From contig JAFSZV010000068.1 in assembly GCA_017455565.1 (NCBI GenBank), positions 1-46,132 of the forward strand: a stretch of DNA of 46,132 nucleotides, in the 5' to 3' direction. The first letter of the stretch is position 1. The number at the start of each line of letters is the position of its first letter. A program made the translations under genes and the position numbers. Origin of the DNA: Clostridia bacterium (lineage in GTDB: Bacteria; Bacillota; Clostridia; Oscillospirales; Butyricicoccaceae). Positions 16,328 through 22,841 of the stretch are shown here, piece after piece. The notes beneath the pieces are model-generated. The model was given only the letters and a program-made list of their open reading frames with translations. It made no database searches and was not told the DNA's origin.

Positions 16328-16636
16328 TTATTTGATGAGAGCCTCCAGATTCTCTTTGGGGACGAAACCGATGGACGATCCGGTTGGCTTGCCGTCCTTA
16401 AACAGGATGACGGTGGGAATGCTGGCGATGCCGAACTGAGCCGCCAAAAGGCCTTCTTCGTCTACGTTGACCTTGCCGACCTTGATCTCGGGATGCTCCT
16501 CCGCAATCTGTGCGACAGTGGGGGCCAGCATCTTACAGGGGCCGCACCAGCTTGCCCAGAAGTCCACCAGAACGGGCTTGTCCGCGTTCAAAACCTCTTG
16601 CTCAAAATTATCAGTGGTCAAAGTGATTTCAGTCAT
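16328..16636 (-). CDS. trxA: Thioredoxin
   Basis: A 102-residue classical thioredoxin, the general cytosolic disulfide reductant. The redox motif WCGPCK has Cys31 and Cys34. VLVDFWASWCGPCKMLAPTV, the cis-proline in FGIASIPTVILFKDG and the C-terminal GFVPKENLEALI are all present. It is preceded by a GGAGC-type ribosome site and lies 31 bases downstream of the FTR-like gene on the same strand. No NADPH-thioredoxin reductase gene is nearby, so the natural inference is that the FTR-like partner reduces it. Confidence 0.96.
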   Translation of the reverse strand: MTEITLTTDNFEQEVLNADKPVLVDFWASWCGPCKMLAPTVAQIAEEHPEIKVGKVNVDEEGLLAAQFGIASIPTVILFKDGKPTGSSIGFVPKENLEALIK

Positions 16637-16667
16637 GATTGTTGCTCCTTTCAGATTCTTTTATTTG

Positions 16668-16868
16668 TTAGTCCTTGGATTTGTAATACAGCATGCAGTG
16701 GCAGAAGCCTTCAAAATCGGGATCCCTGATCTGATCGCGGAACTCCTTGCACATGCATTTGGTGTCCTCAGTCCGCTGCATCCGGCAGGGACAGTAGCCG
16801 CCGGTGCGGATCAGACCCTCTTTGACAGTCTTGACGACCTCTTCGTTGGGGTTGAGCGTGATCTTCAT
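16668..16868 (-). CDS. Ferredoxin:thioredoxin reductase catalytic-chain-like protein
   Basis: A 66-residue protein with the six cysteines of the FTR catalytic chain: C26-P-C28, C38-M-C40 and C56-H-C58. In the family four hold a [4Fe-4S] cluster and two form the redox-active disulfide that reduces thioredoxin with electrons from ferredoxin. Spacing is CPC-x9-CMC-x15-CHC, unlike the CPC-x16-CPC-x8-CHC of plant and cyanobacterial enzymes, and the middle proline is Met. No variable chain (FtrA) is present. The start has AGGAGGAAGG in front. It is the first gene of an ftr-trxA pair under a promoter with a Crp/Fnr-type palindrome. The fold assignment is good; activity is inferred. Confidence 0.85.
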   Translation of the reverse strand: MKITLNPNEEVVKTVKEGLIRTGGYCPCRMQRTEDTKCMCKEFRDQIRDPDFEGFCHCMLYYKSKD

Positions 16869-16907
16869 GTGTTCCTTCCTCCTGACGCAGATTTGATTTC
16901 GTCTCTA

Positions 16908-16949
16908 AGTATAGCAGGGGAGCAGGCGTTTGTCTGTGACCGGGTCGCA
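16908..16949 (-). promoter_or_regulatory. ftr-trxA promoter with Crp/Fnr-type operator
   Basis: On the minus strand the -10 box TATACT spans 16913-16908. A palindrome occupies 16935-16949 (TGTGACCGGGTCGCA on plus). Its centre at 16942 is 34 bases from the last -10 base, about -41 from the expected start. The -35 position reads CAGACA, a weak match overlapping the operator, as expected for class II activation. The operator core is shared with the site at 42636-42650. Confidence 0.7.
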
Positions 16950-16974
16950 TTTCCGCAAAAGACGGGGGCTTTTG

Positions 16975-17640
16975 TCACAGCAGCTTCCGAAGGCCGGCCC
17001 GGTCCACGATTTTTACCTGCCCGCGGCTCATGGAAACCAGCCCCTCCGCGGCAAACCGCTTGAGCATCCGCGCCACCACTTCTCGGGCTGAGCTGACCTG
17101 CTGCGCGATCTGCTCGTGGGTCATGCGCAGCTCGTCGGTCTCCAGACGGGCGCTCTCCCGCAGAAGGAATGATGCCAGCCGCCGGTCAAACCGGGAAAAA
17201 AGGATCTGCTGCATCACCCACATCACCGCGGAAAACCGCTCGGTGGCGGTTTCGAACAAATAGCATCTTACGTGAATGTTCCGCTCCGCCAGGGCGGCAA
17301 AGGCGTTCGGCCGGACCACCAGCACGTCGCAGTCCTCTTCCACTGCCATTTGCGTGTCAAAATCGATCTCTTCGATGACACACGCCGCGGAAAGCACACA
17401 GGAATCGCCTGCGCTCAGCCGGAACAGCGTAACCTCCCGGCCTTCGTCCGACAAAAAAAAGACCCGAATGCTGCCACGGACCACGTAGATCATCCCCAGA
17501 CAGGCGGTGGACGAGCCGTAAATGACGCTTCCCGCGGGGTAAAAGGGCAGAGCGGCGTTTTCACGGACAAAGGCCCGTTCGTCGGCGGAAAGATCCTTCC
17601 AATAGGGCAGCTTTTCCAGATAAGGGGACAGATCCGGCAT
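16975..17640 (-). CDS. Crp/Fnr family regulator, cysteine-rich
   Basis: A 221-residue transcription factor with an N-terminal cyclic-nucleotide-binding-like beta barrel (about residues 15-125), a dimerisation helix (130-150) and a C-terminal winged helix. MTHEQIAQQVSSAREVVARMLKRF (172-195) is the helix-turn-helix. The barrel lacks the cAMP-binding Arg-Ser motif of Crp. There is no N-terminal cysteine cluster as in Fnr, but Cys47, Cys81, Cys87, Cys104 and Cys126 are present. The GDSCVLSAACVIEE segment (Cys81/Cys87) is where effectors bind in relatives, which suggests thiol or persulfide sensing. The start at 17640 has GGAGG 6 bases before it. It lies just upstream of ftr-trxA on the same strand and is the obvious candidate to bind the two palindromes. 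Confidence 0.9.
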   Translation of the reverse strand: MPDLSPYLEKLPYWKDLSADERAFVRENAALPFYPAGSVIYGSSTACLGMIYVVRGSIRVFFLSDEGREVTLFRLSAGDSCVLSAACVIEEIDFDTQMAVEEDCDVLVVRPNAFAALAERNIHVRCYLFETATERFSAVMWVMQQILFSRFDRRLASFLLRESARLETDELRMTHEQIAQQVSSAREVVARMLKRFAAEGLVSMSRGQVKIVDRAGLRKLL

Positions 17641-17674
17641 AAAACGCCTCCTTTTAAGATGGGCATTTTTGAAG

Positions 17675-17703
17675 GTTTTATCCATTCTAACAGGAAATGA
17701 CAA
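17675..17703 (-). promoter_or_regulatory. Promoter of the Crp/Fnr regulator gene
   Basis: Minus-strand TTGTCA (17703-17698), 17-base spacer, TAAAAC (17680-17675), ending 35 bases before the start codon. No copy of the TGTGACCGGGTC palindrome is seen here, so autoregulation through it is not indicated. Confidence 0.6.
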
Positions 17704-17730
17704 AGCCGTCAAGCGCGGCGCAGCGCCGGG

Positions 17731-17765
17731 AAAAAACCGCCCCGCGCGCAGAAGTGGCGGGGCGG
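17731..17765 (-). terminator. Terminator after the cysteine-rich membrane protein gene
   Basis: On the minus strand CCGCCCCGC (17765-17757) pairs with GCGGGGCGG (17745-17737), and TTTTTT follows at 17736-17731. It makes the downstream regulator gene an independent unit. Confidence 0.9.
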
Positions 17766-17769
17766 CAGG

Positions 17770-18555
17770 TCAAGACTGAGAAGACGGGTCGGAGGGACGC
17801 AGCTTGCGGCAGTATTGCGTGCACAGCTTGTCTGTGCAGTTGGCGCAAGTCAGTGCCTCGTTGGAATGTTCCCAAAACCGCTCGGGATACATCATGATGC
17901 AAAGCTCCCACACCAGCCACACGGCGATAGACATCAAAATCAGGCTCTGGGAATAAAAGCCCCGCAGAAGCAACATGGGGGTGAACATCATCAGATGGTC
18001 CCAGTTGAAGATGCGGCAGGTGGTGCAGCAGCGGTTTTTCATAATAAGACGAAAGGGACACCAGATCAGCACGCAGATCAGGTCGCAGACATAGCATCCC
18101 ACGGTGATGAGAAAAAGCGCGATGTCGTTGAGCACGCGGAAGTATCGCAGCAGACACAAAGCGGCAATCGCCAGAAACCAGATGAGAAAAACCTGATAGG
18201 CGGCCTTTGTGGTGTCAATGATATGGCGGCGCAGCGCCTGATAGTTGATGGCCTGTTTGATGGGCTTGAAGTGAATGCGGAACAGCTTCTGCGAGCCCAG
18301 CGGCAGACTGTTTTTTACGGGGACCAGCTGCCACAGCATGTCGAATACCCACACCAGCCACAGCAAATGAAACGGGGAAAGCCGCCGGAAAAAGTTCCAT
18401 CCCTTCAAAATACCGGCCTGTTCGGGATTGCGGAGCAGAAAAACCACACTGACGGCAAAGATCACGATCCGGCAGATCAGGCGAACGATATACTGCTTTC
18501 GCAGAGGCGAGGTCTTTTGCGACCCCGCGGAAGGGCAATCGTCCCGTTGTCGCAT
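17770..18555 (-). CDS. Uncharacterised membrane protein with two cysteine motifs
   Basis: I do not recognise an established function. The 261-residue protein has about six hydrophobic segments (28-42, 62-78, 121-137, 146-166, 190-197 and 203-222). Two cysteine clusters lie next to the membrane: C166-x9-C176-C177-x2-C180, followed by RIFNWDHLMMFTP, and a C-terminal C237-x2-C240-x4-C245-x3-C249. Such spacing could bind zinc or an Fe-S cluster or cycle between thiol and disulfide. The start is set by AAGGAGG 7 bases before ATG. It has its own promoter and terminator and lies between the Crp/Fnr regulator and divergent spo0A. A redox role is speculation based on the cysteines and the thiol-related neighbours. 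Confidence 0.7.
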   Translation of the reverse strand: MRQRDDCPSAGSQKTSPLRKQYIVRLICRIVIFAVSVVFLLRNPEQAGILKGWNFFRRLSPFHLLWLVWVFDMLWQLVPVKNSLPLGSQKLFRIHFKPIKQAINYQALRRHIIDTTKAAYQVFLIWFLAIAALCLLRYFRVLNDIALFLITVGCYVCDLICVLIWCPFRLIMKNRCCTTCRIFNWDHLMMFTPMLLLRGFYSQSLILMSIAVWLVWELCIMMYPERFWEHSNEALTCANCTDKLCTQYCRKLRPSDPSSQS

Positions 18556-18596
18556 AGGCAGCCTCCTTTTCCAAAATGCTTATGATCCTATCTTTA

Positions 18597-18624
18597 ATAG
18601 TATCATATTTTTAAAGCTTTGCAA
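18597..18624 (-). promoter_or_regulatory. Promoter of the cysteine-rich membrane protein gene
   Basis: Minus-strand TTGCAA (18624-18619), 16-base spacer, TACTAT (18602-18597), 42 bases before the start. It is divergent from the spo0A promoter region. Confidence 0.6.
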
Positions 18625-18717
18625 GAGAAATTCTTCTGTTAGTATTGATAAGCGGGACGCGAAAAAATACGCCCAAACGGCCAGGGTTCACCGAAACAAA
18701 TCGAAAAAAGGATTGAA

Positions 18718-18736
18718 TTTGTCAAAAAGTGTCGAA
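18718..18736. promoter_or_regulatory. Two candidate 0A boxes upstream of spo0A
   Basis: TTTGTCAAA (18718-18726) and TGTCGAA (18730-18736, an exact match to the 0A-box core) lie 40-58 bases upstream of the spo0A -35 box. Spo0A~P binds TGTCGAA-type sites and autoregulates its gene in relatives. The placement fits autoregulation. Confidence 0.65.
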
Positions 18737-18775
18737 CAAAGTCTGACGATTTTCGCAGAAAATCAAAAAAGTGCA

Positions 18776-18804
18776 TTGTAATGTGGTGAAGAATGTGATA
18801 TTTT
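18776..18804 (+). promoter_or_regulatory. spo0A promoter
   Basis: TTGTAA (18776-18781), 17-base spacer, TATTTT (18799-18804), 40 bases before the spo0A ATG. A second, sigma-H promoter as in Bacillus is possible but I could not pick it out with confidence. Confidence 0.6.
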
Positions 18805-18844
18805 ATACACACGGGAAACCAATCTACAACGGAGGTAGCAAGTC

Positions 18845-19618
18845 ATGACGAGCCAGAAGATCAAAGTGATCATCGCAGACGATAACAGAGAATTTTGCGC
18901 GCTTCTGCAGGAGCAGCTGCACAAATACGAGGGGATCGAGATCACGGCAACGGTGCGGGACGGACTTGCGCTGCTTCGGGAGACCCAGCGGCTGACGCCA
19001 GACGTCATCATTACAGACGCCGTGCTTCCGCAGAAAGACGGCCTTGCCGCGATTCGTGCCATCCGCGAGATGGATCTAAACAGGCAGCCGGCATTTTTCG
19101 TGCTGTCTTCCTTTTCCAGCGATGTGATGATGGCCGAGGCCATGGCGCTTCAGGTGCAGTATTTTACCGCAAAGCCGTGCGACTTTACAGATCTTGCAAA
19201 ACGGGTGTCGGATCATCAATTCATCACAGGGAATTTCTCTGCCGCGAAAAAGCCCTCGCCCGAGCTGGAACTGGAGATGCGAGTGACGCAGATCATCCAC
19301 GAGGTGGGCGTGCCTGCGCATATCAAGGGCTATCAGTATCTGCGGGAATCCATCATCATGGCGGTGGAGGATATGGACGTGATCAACGCCATCACCAAGG
19401 TGCTCTATCCCACGGTGGCCAAGCAGTATAAAACTACCAGCTCCCGGGTGGAGCGGGCCATCCGGCATGCCATCGAGGTGGCGTGGGACCGGGGCGATGT
19501 GGAAACGCTTAACGAATATTTTGGATACACCGTCTCCAATGCCAAGGGCAAGCCCACCAATTCCGAGTTTATCTCCATGATCGCCGACCGGATCCGCTTG
19601 GAGCGGAGAATCAGCTGA
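18845..19618 (+). CDS. spo0A: Sporulation master regulator Spo0A
   Basis: Spo0A is the response regulator that, when phosphorylated, commits the cell to sporulation. The 257-residue protein has a receiver domain with the acidic pair D12/D13, phosphoacceptor D58 in [13 protein letters not shown] and K110 (TAKP). A hinge follows, then the Spo0A-specific DNA-binding domain: [48 protein letters not shown], and [44 protein letters not shown] is the recognition helix of the family. The start has GGAGG before it. The usual upstream partner spoIVB is absent; the gene is divergent from a membrane-protein gene. Confidence 0.97.
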   Translation: MTSQKIKVIIADDNREFCALLQEQLHKYEGIEITATVRDGLALLRETQRLTPDVIITDAVLPQKDGLAAIRAIREMDLNRQPAFFVLSSFSSDVMMAEAMALQVQYFTAKPCDFTDLAKRVSDHQFITGNFSAAKKPSPELELEMRVTQIIHEVGVPAHIKGYQYLRESIIMAVEDMDVINAITKVLYPTVAKQYKTTSSRVERAIRHAIEVAWDRGDVETLNEYFGYTVSNAKGKPTNSEFISMIADRIRLERRIS

Positions 19619-19635
19619 GAGCCCTTCGCGCCCCC

Positions 19636-19664
19636 TTGTAATTTCCTCCCAAACGCTTTATAAT
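19636..19664 (+). promoter_or_regulatory. carD-like gene promoter
   Basis: TTGTAA (19636-19641), 17-base spacer, consensus TATAAT (19659-19664), ending 26 bases before the ATG. Confidence 0.8.
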
Positions 19665-19690
19665 AAAAGCAAGCGGAAAAGGAGGAGCGT

Positions 19691-20170
19691 ATGTATCACG
19701 TAGGAGACCGTGTCGTGCATCCCCTGCACGGAGCCGGTACGATCAGCGCGATCACACAACGGAAAACCGACGGCAACCTGCGGGCGTATTATGTTCTCTC
19801 GCTGCTTTCCGGTAACCTGCGGCTCCTTGTGCCCTGCGGCACCTGTGAAAGGATCGGCGTGCGTCCGGTTATGACGGCGGCGGCAGCCGACGCGCTTCTT
19901 GCGTCGTTTTCGAGGATCAAGGCCGAGGATCCTCCCGGCTGGAACCGGCGTTACCGGGAAAACATGCTCCGCATCCGCACGGGCGACCCGGCGCAGGTGG
20001 CACAGGTGATCCGCGGCCTCGCCCTGCGCGAGCGGGAGCGTCAGCTTTCGGCGGGAGAGCGAAAGATGCTGGTTTCAGCGAAGATGATCCTCGCTTCCGA
20101 GCTGGCTCTTGTCAAGGAGATCCCGCTGCCCGCGGCGGCGGCGCTTTTGGAACCACTGGGAGAACCGTAG
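19691..20170 (+). CDS. CarD family transcription factor
   Basis: A 159-residue protein with an N-terminal CarD/TRCF Tudor-like RNA-polymerase-interaction domain (MYHVGDRVVHPLHGAGTISAI, then YYVLSLLSGNLRLLVPCGTCERIGVRPV). A helical C-terminal part follows (NRRYRENMLRIRTGDPAQVAQVIRGLALRERERQLSAGERKMLVSAKMILASELA). CarD proteins bind the beta subunit and modulate open-complex stability at promoters, notably of rRNA genes. The start has GGAGGAG before it. It has its own promoter and terminator, and its place beside spo0A does not show a direct link. Confidence 0.92.
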   Translation: MYHVGDRVVHPLHGAGTISAITQRKTDGNLRAYYVLSLLSGNLRLLVPCGTCERIGVRPVMTAAAADALLASFSRIKAEDPPGWNRRYRENMLRIRTGDPAQVAQVIRGLALRERERQLSAGERKMLVSAKMILASELALVKEIPLPAAAALLEPLGEP

Positions 20171-20177
20171 ATCTGTC

Positions 20178-20207
20178 AGCCGGGGCGGTTGAAAGCCCCG
20201 GCTTTTT
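20178..20207 (+). terminator. Terminator after the carD-like gene
   Basis: AGCCGGGGC (20178-20186) pairs perfectly with GCCCCGGCT (20195-20203) around an 8-base loop, with TTTTT following. Confidence 0.92.
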
Positions 20208-20232
20208 CCAGACAAAGGATGCAGGAGGGAAA

Positions 20233-20820
20233 ATGCGGGAAACGACGAAGCGCGAAGCGCCGCGGGGCGCCGCGGCGCCTGCCGGGGACGAAGCGCGTGT
20301 CCCGGATCGGCTGATCACGCCGCACCTTGTTTTGCGGAAGGCGAAGGACGACGATCTGGAGCCGATCTGGCGGAATATCTGGAGCGACCCGGACATCGCC
20401 AAGATGATGCTGTGGGAACCGACGGTCACCCGGGAGGCGGCCGTGGATCGGCTGGAACGGACAAAGCGCTATCAGGCGTCCAATTACGCGTATTTTGTTT
20501 GCCGGAAAGATACAGACGAGCCCATCGGATTTGCCGGGATCCGGGAAACCGCTCCGGGCGAGTTCGAGGAAACCGGGATCTGTATCGCCCGCCGGTTTCA
20601 GAACCGGGGGTATGGAAAGGAGCTCCTGAACGCGCTGGTGGAGCTGGTCTTCAGCAGACTGTGCGGACGGCGGTTTCAATACGGCTGCTTCCGGGAAAAC
20701 GAGCCGTCGGCGGCCCTGTGCAGGCATTGCGGCTTTGCGTATTCCCACAGTGAACGGATGGTCCGGAAATGGGACGGCTATGAATATCTGTGCGATTTTT
20801 ACGTGCGCAGTCGACCGTAA
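20233..20820 (+). CDS. GNAT family N-acetyltransferase (RimJ/RimL-like)
   Basis: A 195-residue acetyltransferase of the Gcn5-related fold, using acetyl-CoA. LITPHLVLRKAKDDDLEPIWRNIWSDPDIAKMM is the opening strand and helix of the RimJ/RimL type. The acetyl-CoA loop is ICIARRFQNRGYGKELLNALVELVF, with RRFQNRGYGKE as the Q/RxxGxG/A motif. ENEPSAALCRHCGFAYSHSERMVRKWDG is motif B. About 30 Ala/Arg-rich residues precede the domain. AGGAGG lies before the ATG, so this extension is probably translated. The substrate cannot be inferred. It is followed by a nucleotidyltransferase-like gene 23 bases on. Confidence 0.88.
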   Translation: MRETTKREAPRGAAAPAGDEARVPDRLITPHLVLRKAKDDDLEPIWRNIWSDPDIAKMMLWEPTVTREAAVDRLERTKRYQASNYAYFVCRKDTDEPIGFAGIRETAPGEFEETGICIARRFQNRGYGKELLNALVELVFSRLCGRRFQYGCFRENEPSAALCRHCGFAYSHSERMVRKWDGYEYLCDFYVRSRP

Positions 20821-20843
20821 AACCGCGTGAGAGAGAAAGATAC

Positions 20844-21257
20844 ATGAACAAACAAGAGATTTTGGACCGGCTACGGAATTTTCCTTATGATCCAAAGGAT
20901 TATTGGCTGATTACGGGCAGCGCCATGGTTTTTTACGGGATCAAGGAGCAAACCGGGGACATTGATCTGGGATGCAGCGCCGAAATGGCCGATCGGCTGG
21001 AAAAGGCGGACTGTCCGTGCGCGTATACGGCAGACGGGAAGCGATGGTTTCGATACGGCGACTCCATAGAGATCTTTGAAGACTGGATGACGGATTTCAC
21101 ACAAACGGCGGAAGGCTTCCGCGTTGTTTCGCTCCATGGCCTGCTGGAAATGAAACAGGCGATGGGCCGCGAAAAGGATCAAAAGGATATCGAGGCGATC
21201 CGGGAATTTCTCAGGCAGACGAGCGTTTGCCGAGCCTGTCCCGGTGATCCCGGTTGA
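20844..21257 (+). CDS. Nucleotidyltransferase-fold protein (AbiEii/DUF6036-like)
   Basis: A 137-residue protein. WLITGSAMVFYGIKEQTGDIDLGCS carries the GS...DIDL pattern of minimal nucleotidyltransferases, with GDIDLG supplying the metal-binding acidic pair. KRWFRYGDSIEIFEDWMTDF and the C-terminal LLEMKQAMGREKDQKDIEAI, with a conserved KDxxDI tail, are typical of the AbiEii-like/DUF6036 group. No partner antitoxin gene is adjacent, so a toxin-antitoxin role is not supported. The ATG at 20844 is chosen over an upstream frame extension that overlaps the acetyltransferase gene. Confidence 0.7.
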   Translation: MNKQEILDRLRNFPYDPKDYWLITGSAMVFYGIKEQTGDIDLGCSAEMADRLEKADCPCAYTADGKRWFRYGDSIEIFEDWMTDFTQTAEGFRVVSLHGLLEMKQAMGREKDQKDIEAIREFLRQTSVCRACPGDPG

Positions 21258-21284
21258 CGGGAAAAGGCTTTACCGGAGGATGCT

Positions 21285-22007
21285 ATGAAACTGTTCGGGA
21301 AAAAAGAAAAGCCCATCCCCTTCGTCACCGCCGTGATTCTGGCGGCGGGTGCTTCACAGCGCATGGAAGGGGAAAACAAGCAGCTGCTGGAGCTGGGCGG
21401 GATCCCTGTTCTGGGGCGGTCGATGCTGGCCTTTGAGGGCAGCCCGTATATCCGCGAGATCATCGTGGTGGCCGCGGAGGATCTGGTAGTGACCTATGCC
21501 GAACTGGGCGCCGCGCTGAAGATCGGCAAGCTGACCAAGGTGATCCGCGGGGGAAAGACCCGGCTGGAGAGCGCCTATCTGGGCGCCTGCGAAGCGTCGG
21601 ACGAGGCGAAATATCTGGCCGTTCACGACGGCGCGCGGCCGCTGGTCACCCAAAAGATCATCGAAGACTGCTGTCAAGCCGCATTCCTTCACACCGCCGC
21701 CGCTGCAGGTATTCCCGTAAACGATACTATCAAACAGATCGATCAGAAGCGCTGCGTGGTCAAGACCGTTGACCGGGAAAACCTCATGGCGATGCAGACC
21801 CCGCAGGCGGCGGATAAGGCGCTGCTTCTGGCGGCGCTGCAGAGCGCGAAGGACGCCGGCGCTGCGGTCACCGACGAATGCGCCGCGCTGGAGCGCATGG
21901 GCGTCCGGCCCTATATCAGCGCCGGGTCTTACGAAAACATCAAGCTGACCACACCTGCCGACCTTGCCGTGGCGCGGGCGATCTTTGAGAGGAGGAGGAG
22001 CCTGTGA
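21285..22007 (+). CDS. ispD: 2-C-methyl-D-erythritol 4-phosphate cytidylyltransferase
   Basis: IspD makes CDP-methylerythritol from MEP and CTP in the non-mevalonate isoprenoid pathway. The 240-residue protein has the CTP-binding loop [23 protein letters not shown] and [34 protein letters not shown] and the C-terminal [35 protein letters not shown] complete the pattern. A Lys-rich N-terminal tail of about 10 residues precedes the fold; GGAGG before the ATG supports this start. It overlaps ispF by four bases. Confidence 0.95.
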   Translation: MKLFGKKEKPIPFVTAVILAAGASQRMEGENKQLLELGGIPVLGRSMLAFEGSPYIREIIVVAAEDLVVTYAELGAALKIGKLTKVIRGGKTRLESAYLGACEASDEAKYLAVHDGARPLVTQKIIEDCCQAAFLHTAAAAGIPVNDTIKQIDQKRCVVKTVDRENLMAMQTPQAADKALLLAALQSAKDAGAAVTDECAALERMGVRPYISAGSYENIKLTTPADLAVARAIFERRRSL

Positions 22008-22483
22008 CGCGGATTGGATGCGGCTACGACGTCCACCGCCTGACCGAGGGGCGCAAGCTTATTCTCGGCGGCGTGGAGATCCCCTTTGAAAAAGGGCTTT
22101 TAGGCCACAGTGATGCCGACGTGCTGCTCCATGCCATTATCGACGCCCTGTTCGGCGCGGCGGCCATAGGTGACATCGGCTCTCATTTTCCCGACAGCGA
22201 CCCGGCCTACAAGGGCTCCGACAGCCTGATGCTGCTGCGCCTGTGCGCCGTGGAACTGAAAAAGACCGGCTGGCGGGTGAGCAATGTGGATTCCGTTTTG
22301 ATCGCCCAGCGCCCCAAGATCGCGCCCTATGTCCCCGCCATGCGGGAAAACATCGCCTTCGCGCTGGGGATCTCCGCGGATCAGGTGTCGGTCAAGGGCA
22401 AAACCGAGGAGGGCCTGGGCTTCACCGGAGCCGGTGAGGGAATCGCGGCGCAGGCGGTCTGCCTGATCGAAAAAGAGGGATAA
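22004..22483 (+). CDS. ispF: 2-C-methyl-D-erythritol 2,4-cyclodiphosphate synthase
   Basis: IspF cyclises CDP-ME 2-phosphate to MEcPP. The 159-residue protein has [12 protein letters not shown] (zinc ligands Asp and His) and [74 protein letters not shown] is the C-terminal signature. The GTG start overlaps the ispD stop. ispD-ispF is a common pair, here unfused and not linked to ispE. Confidence 0.97.
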   Translation: MTRIGCGYDVHRLTEGRKLILGGVEIPFEKGLLGHSDADVLLHAIIDALFGAAAIGDIGSHFPDSDPAYKGSDSLMLLRLCAVELKKTGWRVSNVDSVLIAQRPKIAPYVPAMRENIAFALGISADQVSVKGKTEEGLGFTGAGEGIAAQAVCLIEKEG

Positions 22484-22495
22484 CGAAAGTAAGCG

Positions 22496-22521
22496 AGAGC
22501 GGCATTTCGCCGCTCTTTTTT
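22496..22521 (+). terminator. Terminator after ispF
   Basis: AGAGCGGC (22496-22503) pairs with GCCGCTCT (22509-22516), followed by TTTTT. Confidence 0.92.
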
Positions 22522-22589
22522 GCGCCGAGGACAAGAGGAACGTGGAAACGTCGTTCTGCATAACATGGAGCGAAGGGAAGTGTCTGTTC

Positions 22590-22841
22590 GTGTACTGTGT
22601 GATCCTGTTCCGCTCCTTGACCGACGTGCAGCGGGCCGCCGCGCTGCTGCGGCGCAGCGGCCTTGCCGCCGAGCCCCTCCGGCTTCCCACCGCGCTGGCC
22701 CGCGGTTCCTGTGCCCAGGGGATCCGACTGCGGGAAAACTATCTTGCCGCTGCCATGGAGCGTCTTGAAAAAAGCGCCGTCCGCGTCACGGGCGTCTACG
22801 ACGTTCTGCCGGACGGCCGTTATCGGGAGGTGCTGTGGTGA
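22590..22841 (+). CDS. DUF3343 protein (putative Se/S carrier-like)
   Basis: An 83-residue protein reading MYCVILFRSLTDVQRAAALLRRSGLAAEPLRLPTALARGSCAQGIRL, the pattern of DUF3343: a strand-helix-strand fold with a conserved cysteine (Cys41) in the SCAQGIRL position. Members are found beside cysteine desulfurases and selenium genes and have been proposed as sulfur or selenium carriers. I take the GTG at 22590 because homologous proteins begin at this YCVILF strand; the frame is open from a GTG at 22542. The stop overlaps the desulfurase start, consistent with a joint function. Confidence 0.78.
   Translation: MYCVILFRSLTDVQRAAALLRRSGLAAEPLRLPTALARGSCAQGIRLRENYLAAAMERLEKSAVRVTGVYDVLPDGRYREVLW

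Noticed and set aside
20844..21257. Toxin-antitoxin system
   Set aside because: The nucleotidyltransferase-like gene has no adjacent HEPN or AbiEi-type partner; the neighbours are an acetyltransferase and ispD.
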